Positions 10,801 to 19,380 of a DNA stretch of 64,000 nt are shown one piece after another. The DNA lies in NCBI GenBank assembly GCA_016887485.1, contig CP069394.1:1612001-1676000 (forward strand). The letters are read 5' to 3'. This DNA is from Chloroflexota bacterium. GTDB taxonomy: Bacteria; Chloroflexota; Anaerolineae; Anaerolineales; Anaerolineaceae. Position 1 is the first letter of the stretch. Each line of letters starts with the position of its first letter. Made by a program: the position numbers and the translations under genes. A model generated the notes under the pieces. That model was not told the origin of the DNA. It saw only the letters and a list, made by a program, of their open reading frames with translations, and ran no database searches.

Positions 10801-11766
10801 GGTGATCGTCCGGTGGCTGATCGGGATTTCCTGATCCAGTTTCTGGTTCAGTTTATAGCGCCCGACCCGTTCGAGGTCATAGCGTCGTTGATCAAAGAGT
10901 TGCTCTTCCAGGAATTCCTTAGCATTCTCCAGGGTTGGCGGGTCGCCAGGGCGTAAGCGCTTGAAGAATTCAATCAGCGCGGCCTGGGCCACTGTCCGGT
11001 TTCCATCCAATTCCCAGGCAGGTTCCTGGTTAATGGAAGAAGGAATGAACAGCCGGTCGGGATTGGTATCGACATCCTTGAAGAGTTCGATCAATTCTTC
11101 ATCGTTACCGGTCTTGATCGGGGAAAAGTCACCCATGCCATCATCCACGGCTGCCAGAGCGCGCAGGAAAACGGTCACAGGGGTAGTGCGTTTGCGGTTG
11201 AATTTAATGATCACATAATCGTTCTTACGGGTCTCAAACTCCATCCAGGCCCCGCGATCTGGGATCATTTTGGCGGTGGAAAGGAACCGACCGGTAGTGC
11301 GGTCCACTTCACGCTCAAAATAAACACCGGGAGAGCGGATCAACTGGGAAACAACCACACGCTCGGTACCATTAATAATGAAGGTACCCTTGGGAGTCAT
11401 CTCCGGAAAATCACCCAGGAAGAGATCGGACTTAATCGGCTCTTGGATGTCCTTACCCTTCAACAGCACGCTGACATACAGCGGCGAAGCATAGGTCAGG
11501 TCACGTTCGAGACATTCCTCAATGGTATTCTTGGGGTCTTCGAACCAATACTTCAGGTCCCATTCCTTCGAGATCTCATCGTCGCTGGGGAAATAAAGCT
11601 GCATTCCCTTGTTGTACGATTCGATTGGAGAAATCTCACCGAATAATTGTGTAAAACCTTCTCGCTTAAGCCGCAAGAAGGAATCCATCTGAACTTGAAT
11701 CAATTTGGGGAGTTCCAGACCAACTGGAATTCGTCGGTACGATTTGGTGGGCAATAATTCTGCCAT
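7864..11766 (-). CDS. rpoB: DNA-directed RNA polymerase subunit beta, with lineage insertion
   Basis: RpoB (1300 residues from the chosen start) forms half of the RNA polymerase active-site cleft. The rifampicin region ([17 protein letters not shown], then [13 protein letters not shown]), [11 protein letters not shown], the [12 protein letters not shown] loop and the C-terminal [24 protein letters not shown] are intact. Between TPVFDGA and KLRDGKSG there is an insertion of about 155 residues (roughly 980-1135), rich in Trp, with three EWL-x-GYD-like repeats. The start is the ATG at 11766: CCAGGAG precedes it, and the promoter at 11857-11885 makes the longer frame back to 11850 impossible. rpoC does not follow. 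Confidence 0.97.
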   Translation of the reverse strand: MAELLPTKSYRRIPVGLELPKLIQVQMDSFLRLKREGFTQLFGEISPIESYNKGMQLYFPSDDEISKEWDLKYWFEDPKNTIEECLERDLTYASPLYVSVLLKGKDIQEPIKSDLFLGDFPEMTPKGTFIINGTERVVVSQLIRSPGVYFEREVDRTTGRFLSTAKMIPDRGAWMEFETRKNDYVIIKFNRKRTTPVTVFLRALAAVDDGMGDFSPIKTGNDEELIELFKDVDTNPDRLFIPSSINQEPAWELDGNRTVAQAALIEFFKRLRPGDPPTLENAKEFLEEQLFDQRRYDLERVGRYKLNQKLDQEIPISHRTITKSDILHIVRRMIQINNGVVREDDIDHLGNRRVKTVGELIQNKLRVGLRRMERVIRERMSIRDQDQVSPTSLVNIRPVVASLREFFGSSQLSQFMEETNPLSELRHKRTLSALGPGGLRRERAGFDVRDVHHTHYGRICPIETPEGPNIGLIGRMATYATVNEYGFIETPYRKVVKQLKPKDDLEGHELREDVKDPKTDKVIGVKGERIDKDLAKKLAKLDVDFILITPFVSEVYEYLSADKEDKFVIAQANASLNEHKEFTRRVSCRLHSGFLLGNPEQIDYMDVAPQQIVGVSAALIPFLEHDDANRALMGSNMQAQAVPLVRPEVPIVSTGMEEFSALDSGQLVVADDDGEVVSVTGRMVQVREKGGNIHTYNLRKYRRSNQSTCIDQRPAVIKGQRIQKGQIVGDSSSSVDGKLALGQNVLVAFLPWEGGNFEDAILISEVLVEEDRFTSVHIEKHEVEARDTKLGPEEITRDIPNVGEDAIRNLDEHGIIRIGAEVGPNDILVGKITPKGEKELTPEERLLRAIFGEKSRDVKDTSLRMPHGEHGIVVDVKVFTREDNSDLKAGVDMMVRVSVAQHRKITAGDKMAGRHGNKGVVSLVVPVEDMPFLDNGRPVDVILNPLGVPGRMNIGQVLETHLGWAAERLGFRAVTPVFDGATEYEIEAELARAWMIDYAWDIAAEKAWEWLDEQTYDPEMIRDQDEVRLLYLEEWLGDRGYDVYELASSQTYARRVVLKEWLRDQGYDPDSILAFETDEIPVAGRFDQDTRAIEACLHLWMERHGEKVKKSLSGEELREKAREVMVKVNRPMPTLGKQKLRDGKSGDYYDHPVTIGLMVVMKLHHLVEDKVHARSTGPYSLVTQQPLGGKAQFGGQRFGEMEVWALEAYGAAYMLQEMLTVKSDDVTGRVATYESIVKGEPIEDPGIPAAFKVLVKEMQSLGLAVEAVLESGEVIKFGKDEDKARLPNTPTGLISIGSDI

Positions 11767-11856
11767 TAGCACTCCTGGTAAGCTAAGATTGCCGGGATTT
11801 AATCTATAATCGATAATCCATTTAAATAAATAAGCAGGCGCAAAGCGCAAGTTGTC

Positions 11857-11885
11857 ATTATAACAAATTGAGGGGGAAGAGTCAA
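11857..11885 (-). promoter_or_regulatory. rpoB promoter
   Basis: TTGACT (11885-11880), 17 bp, TATAAT (11862-11857) on the minus strand, giving a leader of about 85 nt before the rpoB ATG. A second weaker candidate, TTGAAA (11947-11942) and TATGAT (11923-11918) 18 bp apart, lies just upstream. Confidence 0.85.
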
Positions 11886-11947
11886 GCTATCTATCCGTTT
11901 TTATCACCCGCCCATCCATCATAGCACAATTTGACCAAAAATTTCAA

Positions 11948-12327
11948 CTGGCTCTCAATAAAACCCAAAAATAGACGGACATCAACTCTATTAAATCGGT
12001 AAGTAGTCAATTTAACAAATAATTGGAGTCCCTGAAAAAAAACCGCCAGGCCTGTCTCATCCATAGAGAAAGCAAGATCAACGAGAAACCAAAAATCGGT
12101 GCGGTTACGCTAATTACCCAGAGCAGGCTTAATCCGGCAAAACAACTTTACGGGCACAGCGTATTATACAGGTTCACAAGTTTTAAGCAAACTATCCTAT
12201 CAAAGTATCTTAGTCACGTCCATAAAAGTTCTATTATTATTTTTACCTTTTTTTTCGCAGCCCATCATATCCCGCCTTTTTTCTCGGTTTCAAGATGACA
12301 TATATCCACTCCGCCCTTAAAACCAAA
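11948..12327. other. intergenic stretch, no gene seen
   Basis: About 380 bases between the rpoB promoters and the prx terminator. I see no ORF with a ribosome binding site, no tRNA and no repeated element here. Base composition is more AT-rich than the flanking genes. Confidence 0.5.
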
Positions 12328-12350
12328 GGCTGCTCAACTTGTGAGCAGCC
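12328..12350 (-). terminator. terminator after peroxiredoxin gene
   Basis: A perfect 9-bp stem GGCTGCTCA/TGAGCAGCC with a 5-nt loop is followed on the minus strand by TTTGGTTTT. It lies 27 bases after the prx stop codon. Confidence 0.75.
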
Positions 12351-12377
12351 TGTTTGGCAATTCTTATTTCGTAAGGC

Positions 12378-13106
12378 TTATTTCTTCAACAGCGCTTTTT
12401 CAATTTCAACCTTGTCCAATGGTTTCAGGCAGAAGAACCAATCGTAGCATTTAAACTTGCTCGTATCTTCCATCCGTTCCTTGGCAGCACCGCAGGTGCC
12501 GGCAGGAGAAATGATCACGTCCTCACCAGGTACCCAATCTGCGGGGGTGGCAACTTTGAATTCATCGGCGGTCTGCATAGCGATCACGGCCCGATAGATT
12601 TCATCAAAATTGCGGCCGAGGCTCAGCGGGTAATAAATGATGGCCCGGATGATGCCCTTGGGATCGATAAAGAACACAGCACGAACAGCCTGAGTGCCGC
12701 TCTCATTGGGCTGGATCATCCCGTATTTGTGGGCAACATTCATCGAGATATCCTCGATCAACGGGAAGTTGACTTCAACATCCTTCATGCCATGATATTC
12801 AATCTTTTCCTTGATCGTGCGGAGCCAGGCGATGTGGCTGTGAAGGCCGTCAACTGAGAGACCAACCAACTTGGTGTTGGCTTTGGCGAATTTCTCTTCC
12901 AGGGAAGCGAAGGTCATAAATTCGGAGGTACAAACGGGGGTGAAGTCAGCGGGATGGCTGAAGAGGATCACCCAGCTGCCTTTATAATCTGAGGGGAAGT
13001 TGATCTCACCCTGCGTGGTGACAGCTTTGAATTCAGGGGCTTTATCGCCAATGCGGGGCATCGGAATGACTGTTGATGATTCTTGAATTTCCATACTTTT
13101 CTCCAT
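12378..13106 (-). CDS. peroxiredoxin (AhpC/TSA family, archaeal-type Prx6 clade)
   Basis: The enzyme (242 residues) reduces hydrogen peroxide and organic peroxides with thiol electrons. The peroxidatic cysteine is Cys59 in DFTPVCTSEF. The C-terminal arm carries Cys205, Cys220 and Cys226 (AGTCGAA, KCYDWFFC), the arrangement of the thermophilic archaeal thioredoxin peroxidases, which use extra cysteines for resolution. The first 15 residues are a non-conserved extension before MPRIGDKAPEF. It is a single-gene unit with its own consensus promoter and terminator, so it is probably strongly expressed. Confidence 0.93.
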   Translation of the reverse strand: MEKSMEIQESSTVIPMPRIGDKAPEFKAVTTQGEINFPSDYKGSWVILFSHPADFTPVCTSEFMTFASLEEKFAKANTKLVGLSVDGLHSHIAWLRTIKEKIEYHGMKDVEVNFPLIEDISMNVAHKYGMIQPNESGTQAVRAVFFIDPKGIIRAIIYYPLSLGRNFDEIYRAVIAMQTADEFKVATPADWVPGEDVIISPAGTCGAAKERMEDTSKFKCYDWFFCLKPLDKVEIEKALLKK

Positions 13107-13233
13107 TTCGCCTATTTAGTATTTGGTTTTTGGTTTTTATGTCTTTGGTCCGGACATTCTCTTTTGAAAATGTCGTTTTCTTTTAAACATATCCTGCTCG
13201 TGTTTTATTTATAATTATTATTTATTTGTATTC

Positions 13234-13262
13234 ATTATAATTTTATCAATGCCAAATGTCAA
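13234..13262 (-). promoter_or_regulatory. consensus promoter for peroxiredoxin gene
   Basis: TTGACA (13262-13257), 17 bp, TATAAT (13239-13234) on the minus strand, a perfect match to the sigma-70 consensus. The leader is about 120 nt, A-rich, and without an obvious operator. Confidence 0.85.
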
Positions 13263-13420
13263 GCCATTTCGGGGATTTAACCTTAAAAAATCGTTATTAC
13301 GTCGGAAATGACATCACGCAATGGCCATTCTCGTCTTTAAATGTCTAAGGTAAAATCAGCCTATCAAACTAATCAACGCTTTTCATTCATAACTCTCAAA
13401 TATCAAGGAGCAAAATCACC

Positions 13421-14110
13421 ATGATTCCAATCCGCGATCAAATCAGGACCCGCCGCGTACCTGTTGTCAACTACCTGCTGATCACCATCAATATCATCAT
13501 CTTCGTATTTGAATGGCTCGCAGGGGCAACGACGGAAAACACCGCCCTGCTCTCCCAGCTCGCCTTCACCCCAGCCACCTTCCTGGCCGCACCGGGCAAC
13601 CCGGGCAATCTCGCTTCCATCTTCACCTCCATGTTCATGCACGCAGGCTGGCTGCACCTGGCCGGGAATATGCTGTACCTATGGATCTTTGGTGATAATG
13701 TCGAGGATCGCCTGGGCCACGTCCCCTACTTGCTCTTCTACCTGGCCGGCGGCGTTATCGCAGCCCTTACTCACGCTTTCATAAATCCCACTTCTCTCCT
13801 GCCCACCGTCGGGGCCAGCGGCGCGATTGCCGCCGTCCTCGGGGCATACCTGGTCTTCTATCCCCACAGCCGGGTCCAGACATTCATCCCAATCGGCTTC
13901 TTTATGACTCTCAGAGCGCTCCCGGCCTCTATCCTGTTGGCGTTTTGGTTCATTTTGCAGCTATTCAACGGAGTCCTATCATTGGGTATGACGCAAGATG
14001 TGGGTGGTACGGCCTTCTGGGCCCACATCGGCGGCTTCGTAATTGGTGTGATCGTCGCGCTAACCGTTGGGAAAGGTCGGAAAAACGACCAATATGAACC
14101 ACAATGGTAA
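13421..14110 (+). CDS. rhomboid family intramembrane serine protease
   Basis: A six-helix membrane protein of 229 residues. The catalytic dyad is Ser133 in GASGA and His202 in AHIGGF. The HxxxN-like oxyanion segment HAGWLHLAGNML is near residues 74-86. Rhomboids cleave substrates inside the membrane; the substrate is not indicated by context. The N-terminal MIPIRDQIRTRRVPVVNYLLI is typical of bacterial rhomboids. The gene stands alone, divergent from prx, with the thiamine operon promoter 19 bases after its stop codon. Confidence 0.93.
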   Translation: MIPIRDQIRTRRVPVVNYLLITINIIIFVFEWLAGATTENTALLSQLAFTPATFLAAPGNPGNLASIFTSMFMHAGWLHLAGNMLYLWIFGDNVEDRLGHVPYLLFYLAGGVIAALTHAFINPTSLLPTVGASGAIAAVLGAYLVFYPHSRVQTFIPIGFFMTLRALPASILLAFWFILQLFNGVLSLGMTQDVGGTAFWAHIGGFVIGVIVALTVGKGRKNDQYEPQW

Positions 14111-14128
14111 TGTGAGCACTCTTGAAAA

Positions 14129-14158
14129 TTGACATCCTGCCAAAAGGTATGGTAGGAT
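14129..14158 (+). promoter_or_regulatory. promoter of thiamine operon
   Basis: TTGACA (14129-14134) and TAGGAT (14153-14158) separated by 18 bp, just ahead of the TPP riboswitch. Confidence 0.65.
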
Positions 14159-14185
14159 ACTTGTAAATTGAAACATGCAACAGTT

Positions 14186-14277
14186 GAACGGGGAGCCTGA
14201 TTTTTCAGGCTGAGAGGAGGACATTCGGTCCTCGACCCGCAAGACCTGATCCGGATAATGCCGGCGGAGGGATAAGA
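14186..14277 (+). ncRNA. TPP riboswitch (THI element)
   Basis: The hallmark segments are present in order: GGGGAGCC, CAGGCTGAGAGG, the GACCC strand, ACCTGATCCGGATAATGCC and the closing GGAGGGA. The aptamer binds thiamine pyrophosphate. Downstream genes make TPP from thiamine and import thiamine-like compounds, so the ligand matches the operon. The aptamer is followed 15 bases later by a terminator hairpin, so the expected mode is transcription termination when TPP is abundant. Confidence 0.97.
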
Positions 14278-14291
14278 CTTGTTAACTAATC

Positions 14292-14322
14292 AACACCCTC
14301 CCCGTCAAGAGAGGGTGTTTTT
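14292..14322 (+). terminator. riboswitch expression-platform terminator
   Basis: AACACCCTC (14292-14300) pairs with GAGGGTGTT (14311-14319), followed by a T5 run. The 3' arm GAGGG also serves as the only Shine-Dalgarno-like sequence before the thiN ATG at 14325, so the same hairpin would hide the ribosome binding site on any transcript that escapes termination. Confidence 0.9.
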
Positions 14323-14324
14323 CT

Positions 14325-14987
14325 ATGCTCAAAGACAATCAAAGGGTCATTCTCTTTGTCAATGGCGACCTGCCAGAGCCGGAGAAGCTGCATACCCGTT
14401 TATTGCCCACGGATATCCTGATCGCGGTGGATGGCGGTCTGCGCCACATTGTCTCCCTGGGTCTCACCCCCGACCTGATCCTCGGCGACCTGGATTCCGC
14501 TATTCCGGAAGATGTCCAGAAATTTGAAGCGCAGGGCGTCCCGGTCCGGCGCTACCCCATCGCCAAAGATGAAACCGATCTTGAACTCGGTATCCTGGCC
14601 GCCCTGGAACATCATCCTCAGACCATCTGGATCGTCGCAGCCATTGGCGGCCGGCTGGACCAGACCCTCGGCAATATCCTCCTGCTGACCCAAGCATCTC
14701 TGACGGATATCGATGTCCGGCTGATGGATGGCTCGCAGGAGGTCTTCCTGATCCGAGATCACGCCGTCATCACCGGGCAGCCCGGCCAAACCGTCTCCCT
14801 GCTTCCCCTAATGGGGCCGGTACCAGGTGTCTTAACAGATAAAATGGCCTACCCCCTCAACCACGAAACTCTCTATCCCGACCGAACCCGCGGCATCAGC
14901 AACCTGATGACCACCACAACAGCTTCTGTCACAATCGATAGCGGTATATTGCTTTGCATCCATACTTTCAACACAACCAATCAATAG
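14325..14987 (+). CDS. thiN: thiamine pyrophosphokinase
   Basis: The enzyme (220 residues) transfers pyrophosphate from ATP to thiamine, making TPP. The N-terminal catalytic domain has VDGGLRH near 35, LGDLDS near 53 and DETDLELG near 82, the Asp-rich sites for Mg-ATP. GGRLDQTLGN near 107 follows, then a C-terminal beta domain for thiamine binding. It is the first gene behind the TPP riboswitch, starting 3 bases after the terminator T-run. The thiBPQ transporter follows, so imported thiamine is used directly. Confidence 0.96.
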   Translation: MLKDNQRVILFVNGDLPEPEKLHTRLLPTDILIAVDGGLRHIVSLGLTPDLILGDLDSAIPEDVQKFEAQGVPVRRYPIAKDETDLELGILAALEHHPQTIWIVAAIGGRLDQTLGNILLLTQASLTDIDVRLMDGSQEVFLIRDHAVITGQPGQTVSLLPLMGPVPGVLTDKMAYPLNHETLYPDRTRGISNLMTTTTASVTIDSGILLCIHTFNTTNQ

Positions 14988-15004
14988 AAAGGTTCCAAAA
15001 AATA

Positions 15005-16063
15005 ATGAAGAAATCACTTCTTATCCTAATCGTCATCGCCGGCATCCTGGCCGCCTGCACCGGGCAATCCCCTGATGCCACCGCGACAGAAACCCGCACC
15101 CTGACCGTGATGACCCACGACTCCTTCGCCATCAGTGAAGATGTTATCGCCCAATTTGAGGCCGAGAACAATGTCAAAGTTGAATTCGTCCGCAGCGGCG
15201 ACACTGGCGCAGCCCTCAACAAAGCCATCCTCTCCAAGGACAATCCCCTGGCAGATGTCTTCTATGGGGTTGATAACACCTTCCTGACCCGTGCGCTGGA
15301 AGGCGGGATCTTTGAATCCTACCAATCCCCGCTCCTCGCCCAGGTGCCTGAGGAATTCCAGCTTGATTCGAGTTTCTCTGCCCTGTCAATTGATTATGGT
15401 GATGTCTGCATCAACTATGACAAAGCCTATTTCGAAGATAACAGCTTGACCGTCCCAACCACCCTGGAAGAATTGGTTCAACCGGAATACGCCGGTCTGC
15501 TGGCCGTCGAAAATCCTTCCACATCTTCCCCCGGGCTGGCCTTCCTGATGGCAACCATCGCTGAATTTGGTGAAGACGGCTATCTGGCTTACTGGCAGCA
15601 GCTGGTCGATAACGGCCTGGTGGTCGTCAACGACTGGGAGACTGCTTACTATACAAATTTCAGCGGCTCCTCCGGACGGGGTCCTCAGCCAATGGTTGTT
15701 TCCTATGGCTCCAGCCCCGCTGCCGAGGTCGTCTACGCCGAATCCCCGATTGAAGAAGCCCCCACAGCCTCCATCGTGGGCCCCAATACGTGCTTCCGCC
15801 AAATCGAATTCGCCGGCATCCTCAAAGGTACCCAGAACCGTGACCTGGCTGAGAAGTTCATTGACTTCATGCTCAGCCCCACCTTCCAGGAGGATATCCC
15901 CCTGCAGATGTTCGTTTTCCCGGTCAGCACTGAAGCGGAATTACCCGTTGCTTTTCAGGATAACGTGGATATCCCCACCCAGCCCGCAACCTTGGCCCCG
16001 GATTTGATTGATGCCAACCGGGAAGCCTGGATCAACGCCTGGACGGAGACGGTTCTGCAGTGA
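15005..16063 (+). CDS. thiB: thiamine ABC transporter substrate-binding lipoprotein
   Basis: The protein (352 residues) captures thiamine outside the membrane and feeds it to ThiPQ. It begins with a lipoprotein signal peptide with the lipobox LAAC near residue 17, then a Thr-rich linker and TRTLTVMTHDSF, the start of the TbpA/ThiB-type periplasmic fold. WETAYYTNFS and VVSYGSSPAAE are family segments. I start at the ATG at 15005 because it gives the signal peptide; the longer frame overlaps the end of thiN. The membrane anchoring fits a monoderm envelope. Confidence 0.93.
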   Translation: MKKSLLILIVIAGILAACTGQSPDATATETRTLTVMTHDSFAISEDVIAQFEAENNVKVEFVRSGDTGAALNKAILSKDNPLADVFYGVDNTFLTRALEGGIFESYQSPLLAQVPEEFQLDSSFSALSIDYGDVCINYDKAYFEDNSLTVPTTLEELVQPEYAGLLAVENPSTSSPGLAFLMATIAEFGEDGYLAYWQQLVDNGLVVVNDWETAYYTNFSGSSGRGPQPMVVSYGSSPAAEVVYAESPIEEAPTASIVGPNTCFRQIEFAGILKGTQNRDLAEKFIDFMLSPTFQEDIPLQMFVFPVSTEAELPVAFQDNVDIPTQPATLAPDLIDANREAWINAWTETVLQ

Positions 16064-17781
16064 CCTTGCACTCAGCCCGCATTCGCGGACTCTTCAAACG
16101 ACCCACCTGGCGGGCAGCGCTTTTCTGGCTGCTGCCCGCCGCCTTCCTGGGCGTCTTCTTCTATCAGCCGCTGCTGGCAATCTTCAACCTGTTGATATCG
16201 CCGGAATGGGGCTTTGACCTCTCCGCTCTGAATTGGAGTCAGGTTTGGGAGCCGCTGCGGTTCACCTTCTTTCAAGCGACCCTCTCCACCCTGCTAACCC
16301 TGCTGGTTGGTCTGCCCAGTGCCTGGTTATTCGCACAATTTACCTTCCCGGGCAAGAAGACCCTCAAGCTGCTCTCCACCCTGCCTTTCATCCTGCCAAC
16401 TGTTGTGGTGGCTGCCGGGTTCAACGCCTTGCTGGGACCCCGAGGTTGGTTAAACCTGGGGATGATGACACTATTCAACCTCGATTCGCCCCCCATTCAA
16501 TTTCTCAACACCTTTGGGGCAATCCTGACCGCCCATGTTTTCTACAACACAACAATCATCATTCGAGTGGTCAGCAACGCCTGGTCCCGCCAGAACGTCC
16601 GCTTCCAGCAGGCTGCCCGTGTGCTGGGCGCCGGCCCCTGGCGAACTTTTCGCGAAGTCACCCTGCCCCTCCTGCGGCCGGCGATCCTCTCCGCCACTCT
16701 GCTGGTATTCCTCTTCAATTTCACCAGCTTTGGCGTGATTCTGATGCTGGGCGGTCCCCAGTTTGCCACCCTGGAAGTGGATATCTACATCCAGGCCATG
16801 CACCTGCTGAACCTGCCCCTGGCTGCCATCCTTTCCATCCTGCAGTTGATCTGTACCCTGATCATCACCATTGGTCACAACCGGATCAACCGCAAAGATG
16901 TGCTTTCATCCTCCACCCGCGCCCAAACTATGCCCATCCGCAAGCCCAAACGCGGCTTTGAGACTTTTGTCGTGGTAGTGCTGGTCATCACCCTCTTCAC
17001 CCTCCTGGTCTCACCTCTGGCAGCCCTGGCGTTACGGTCAGTGGTGAAGCTTGATGCCAATCGCGGTGAGCGCGGCGAGATTCAGCAGGGATTCACTCTG
17101 CAGTATTACACTGCCCTTTGGGAAAATCCCCGCGGCTCGCTCTTTTATGTCCCACCGATCGAAGCTGCCCGCAATTCCCTGATGTTTGCGCTGATCACCA
17201 TTGCAATTGCGGTTTTCCTGGGGACTTTGGTGGCCTACGGACAAAATCAACCCAGCCGCCTGAACGCGATCCTTGACCCACTGTTGATGCTGCCTCTTGG
17301 CGCTTCGGCCATCACCCTCGGCTTGGGCTTCATCATCGTATTCAACAAACCACCCTTCAGCACGCTGACCTTCCCCATCCTGCTGCCCATCGCCCACAGC
17401 CTGATCGCACTGCCCTTCGTGGTACGCACATTAGGCCCAGCGCTGCAGAGCATCCCCGCTTCTCTCCGGAATGCCGCCCGTGTATTGGGCGCAAAGCCGT
17501 TCCGAGTCTGGTGGGAAGTGGACCTGCCCCTGATGGCGCCGTCCATTCTGGTCAGCATGATCTTTGCCCTGACCATCTCACTGGGCGAGTTTGGTGCGAC
17601 CTCTTTCCTCACAAGGCCGCAATTCCCCACCCTCCCCATAGCGATCTACCGCTACATCTCCCAGCCCGGCGCGCTCAATTACGGCCAGGCGCTGGCGATG
17701 TCCACCCTCCTGATGCTGGTCTGTGCAGCCGGCATCTTCCTGATCGAACGGCTCCGCCTGCCGGATAAGGAAATTTTCTAA
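16060..17781 (+). CDS. thiP: thiamine ABC transporter permease
   Basis: A fused permease (573 residues) with two binding-protein-dependent transport domains and about 12 membrane segments. EAA loops that dock the ATPase appear twice: around residues 185-215 (AARVLGAGPWRTFREVTLPLLRP) and 470-500 (AARVLGAKPFRVWWEVDLPL). The start is a GTG overlapping the thiB stop (GTGA), so translation is coupled. The fused form is the usual architecture of ThiP. Confidence 0.94.
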   Translation: MTLHSARIRGLFKRPTWRAALFWLLPAAFLGVFFYQPLLAIFNLLISPEWGFDLSALNWSQVWEPLRFTFFQATLSTLLTLLVGLPSAWLFAQFTFPGKKTLKLLSTLPFILPTVVVAAGFNALLGPRGWLNLGMMTLFNLDSPPIQFLNTFGAILTAHVFYNTTIIIRVVSNAWSRQNVRFQQAARVLGAGPWRTFREVTLPLLRPAILSATLLVFLFNFTSFGVILMLGGPQFATLEVDIYIQAMHLLNLPLAAILSILQLICTLIITIGHNRINRKDVLSSSTRAQTMPIRKPKRGFETFVVVVLVITLFTLLVSPLAALALRSVVKLDANRGERGEIQQGFTLQYYTALWENPRGSLFYVPPIEAARNSLMFALITIAIAVFLGTLVAYGQNQPSRLNAILDPLLMLPLGASAITLGLGFIIVFNKPPFSTLTFPILLPIAHSLIALPFVVRTLGPALQSIPASLRNAARVLGAKPFRVWWEVDLPLMAPSILVSMIFALTISLGEFGATSFLTRPQFPTLPIAIYRYISQPGALNYGQALAMSTLLMLVCAAGIFLIERLRLPDKEIF

Positions 17782-18839
17782 TGCTCTCCATCCACGAAAT
17801 CGAAAAGACATTCGAAGGCCAACCCCTGCTAAAAAAGGTCTCCTTCACCGTTCAGAACGATGAAACCGTCTGCCTGCTGGGCTCATCCGGCAGCGGCAAA
17901 TCCACCCTGCTGCGAATTATCGCCGGGCTGGAACAAGCCGAGGCCGGCCAGGTGACCTGGAATGGTGAAGACCTTACCAACGTCCCCGTTCACCAGCGCG
18001 AATTTGGCCTGATGTTTCAGGATTATGCCCTTTTTCCCCATCGTAACGTGAGCGAAAACATCGCTTTTGGTCTGCGGATGCAGGGATTGGCGAAAGAAGA
18101 AATCCAAAAGAAGGTGGATGCCGCTTTGGAGACCATCCATATGACCAACTTTGCCCAGCGCAAGGTGACGGAGCTCTCCGGCGGCGAACAACAGCGTGTC
18201 GCCCTGGCCCGGGCATTGGCGCCTGAACCGCGCCTGCTGATGCTGGATGAACCCCTTGGTGCCCTGGACCGAACCCTGCGGGAGCAGCTCAGCCGTGAAC
18301 TGCGCCGAATCCTGCGTGAGACCAAAATCCCCGCAATCTACGTCACCCATGACCAGGAGGAAGCCTTTGCCATTGCCGACCGCCTGCTCCTCTTGCATGA
18401 CGGTGTGATCCTGCAGGATGGCAAACCTCATGAGATCTATCACCAGCCGAAAAATGTCTGGGTGGCAAGGTTCTTCGGCCTAGGCAACTTGGTGCCGGGT
18501 CAGGTGGTCAACCGGGCTCCACTCACCATCCAAACCCCGCTGGGTCAGTTCCAGGCAAACAAATCAGGCTCATCCAGGCCACATAATAAGACCACGCTCC
18601 TTTTCCGCCCCGGCCAGGCTCAAATCAGTGATAATAATGAAGGAACCAACCAGGTCACTGGCAAAGTGACCGATCAGGTCTTCCAGGGCGAAAGATATCT
18701 GGTAACCTTGAAAATCAATGAGACCGAACCCAATTTCCAGGTCCTGCTGCAGGAACCCCATGCCATTGGAGAGACTTTAACGGTTTCCTATAAACCCGAA
18801 GACCTGCTCTGCCTGGAAAATGGAAAGGAAAAGGAATGA
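17781..18839 (+). CDS. thiQ: thiamine ABC transporter ATP-binding protein
   Basis: The ATPase (352 residues) powers ThiP. It has Walker A GSSGSGKST near 35, signature LSGGEQQRVALARA near 133, Walker B LLMLDEPLGALD near 155 and the H-loop TH near 190. A C-terminal TOBE-like domain (about 240-350) makes it longer than the enterobacterial ThiQ and closer to iron/spermidine-type ATPases. The operon context decides for thiamine. Its ATG overlaps the thiP stop (TAATG). Confidence 0.92.
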   Translation: MLSIHEIEKTFEGQPLLKKVSFTVQNDETVCLLGSSGSGKSTLLRIIAGLEQAEAGQVTWNGEDLTNVPVHQREFGLMFQDYALFPHRNVSENIAFGLRMQGLAKEEIQKKVDAALETIHMTNFAQRKVTELSGGEQQRVALARALAPEPRLLMLDEPLGALDRTLREQLSRELRRILRETKIPAIYVTHDQEEAFAIADRLLLLHDGVILQDGKPHEIYHQPKNVWVARFFGLGNLVPGQVVNRAPLTIQTPLGQFQANKSGSSRPHNKTTLLFRPGQAQISDNNEGTNQVTGKVTDQVFQGERYLVTLKINETEPNFQVLLQEPHAIGETLTVSYKPEDLLCLENGKEKE

Positions 18840-19315
18840 ACAACGCAGCCAAAATTCTGGATATCATCAAACTTAACACCTTCCACGAAGAAACCTGGCG
18901 CTATGATGGTCGTGTCCTTGATCAAACTGAACACAGCGTCCTGATCGAAGCCCGTTTCAACCGCGACGACTTCTTCTTTCATGAGATCCTACTACGCGAG
19001 AACGACCGCTTTGTGGAACGCTATTATGCCGACCGCTGGTATAACATCTTCGCCATCCACGATAAGGACGATGACCGAATCAAAGGCTGGTATTGCAATG
19101 TGACCTACCCAGCCGAGATCACAGCCGACCGGGTCACCTATGTGGACCTGGCTCTGGATTTGTTGGCCTATCCCGATGGCCGTTACCTCATTCTGGATGA
19201 AGACGAGTTCGCTGACCTTGAACTCGATCAGGAAACCAGCGAGAAAGCCCGTCAGGCGCTTGATCAACTGATCCAACTCGCCAAAAATGGCGGCTTGGCC
19301 AGAGTGACAACCTGA
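18836..19315 (+). CDS. DUF402 domain protein
   Basis: A 159-residue acidic protein of the DUF402 family, which includes nucleoside tri-/diphosphate phosphatases and the RNA-binding domain of FAU-1. The conserved run WYNIFAIHDKDDDRIKGWYCN and DLALDLLAYPDG, with the metal-binding aspartates, is clear. It overlaps thiQ by 4 bases (ATGA) and is the last gene before the terminator, so it is under TPP control. A role in nucleotide or TPP turnover is possible but not shown. Confidence 0.85.
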   Translation: MNNAAKILDIIKLNTFHEETWRYDGRVLDQTEHSVLIEARFNRDDFFFHEILLRENDRFVERYYADRWYNIFAIHDKDDDRIKGWYCNVTYPAEITADRVTYVDLALDLLAYPDGRYLILDEDEFADLELDQETSEKARQALDQLIQLAKNGGLARVTT

Positions 19316-19323
19316 TATATCCA

Positions 19324-19355
19324 AAAAGAGACGCCTACGGCGTCTCTTTTCTTTT
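19324..19355. terminator. bidirectional terminator
   Basis: AAAAGAGACGCC, loop TAC, GGCGTCTCTTTT (19324-19350) followed by CTTTT. The 12-bp stem has a T-run on both sides, ending the thiamine operon on the plus strand and the convergent 73-residue membrane protein gene on the minus strand. Confidence 0.92.
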
Positions 19356-19380
19356 ATCGTATTTGGAAAGGTCTGTTAAA

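Noticed and set aside
11767-11850. 28-codon upstream extension of rpoB
   Set aside because: The predicted transcription start from the TTGACT-17-TATAAT promoter lies at about 11850, and the conserved RpoB N-terminus with an RBS begins at 11766.
13421-14110. Rhomboid gene as part of the thiamine operon
   Set aside because: A promoter and the TPP riboswitch lie between it and thiN, so it is a separate unit.
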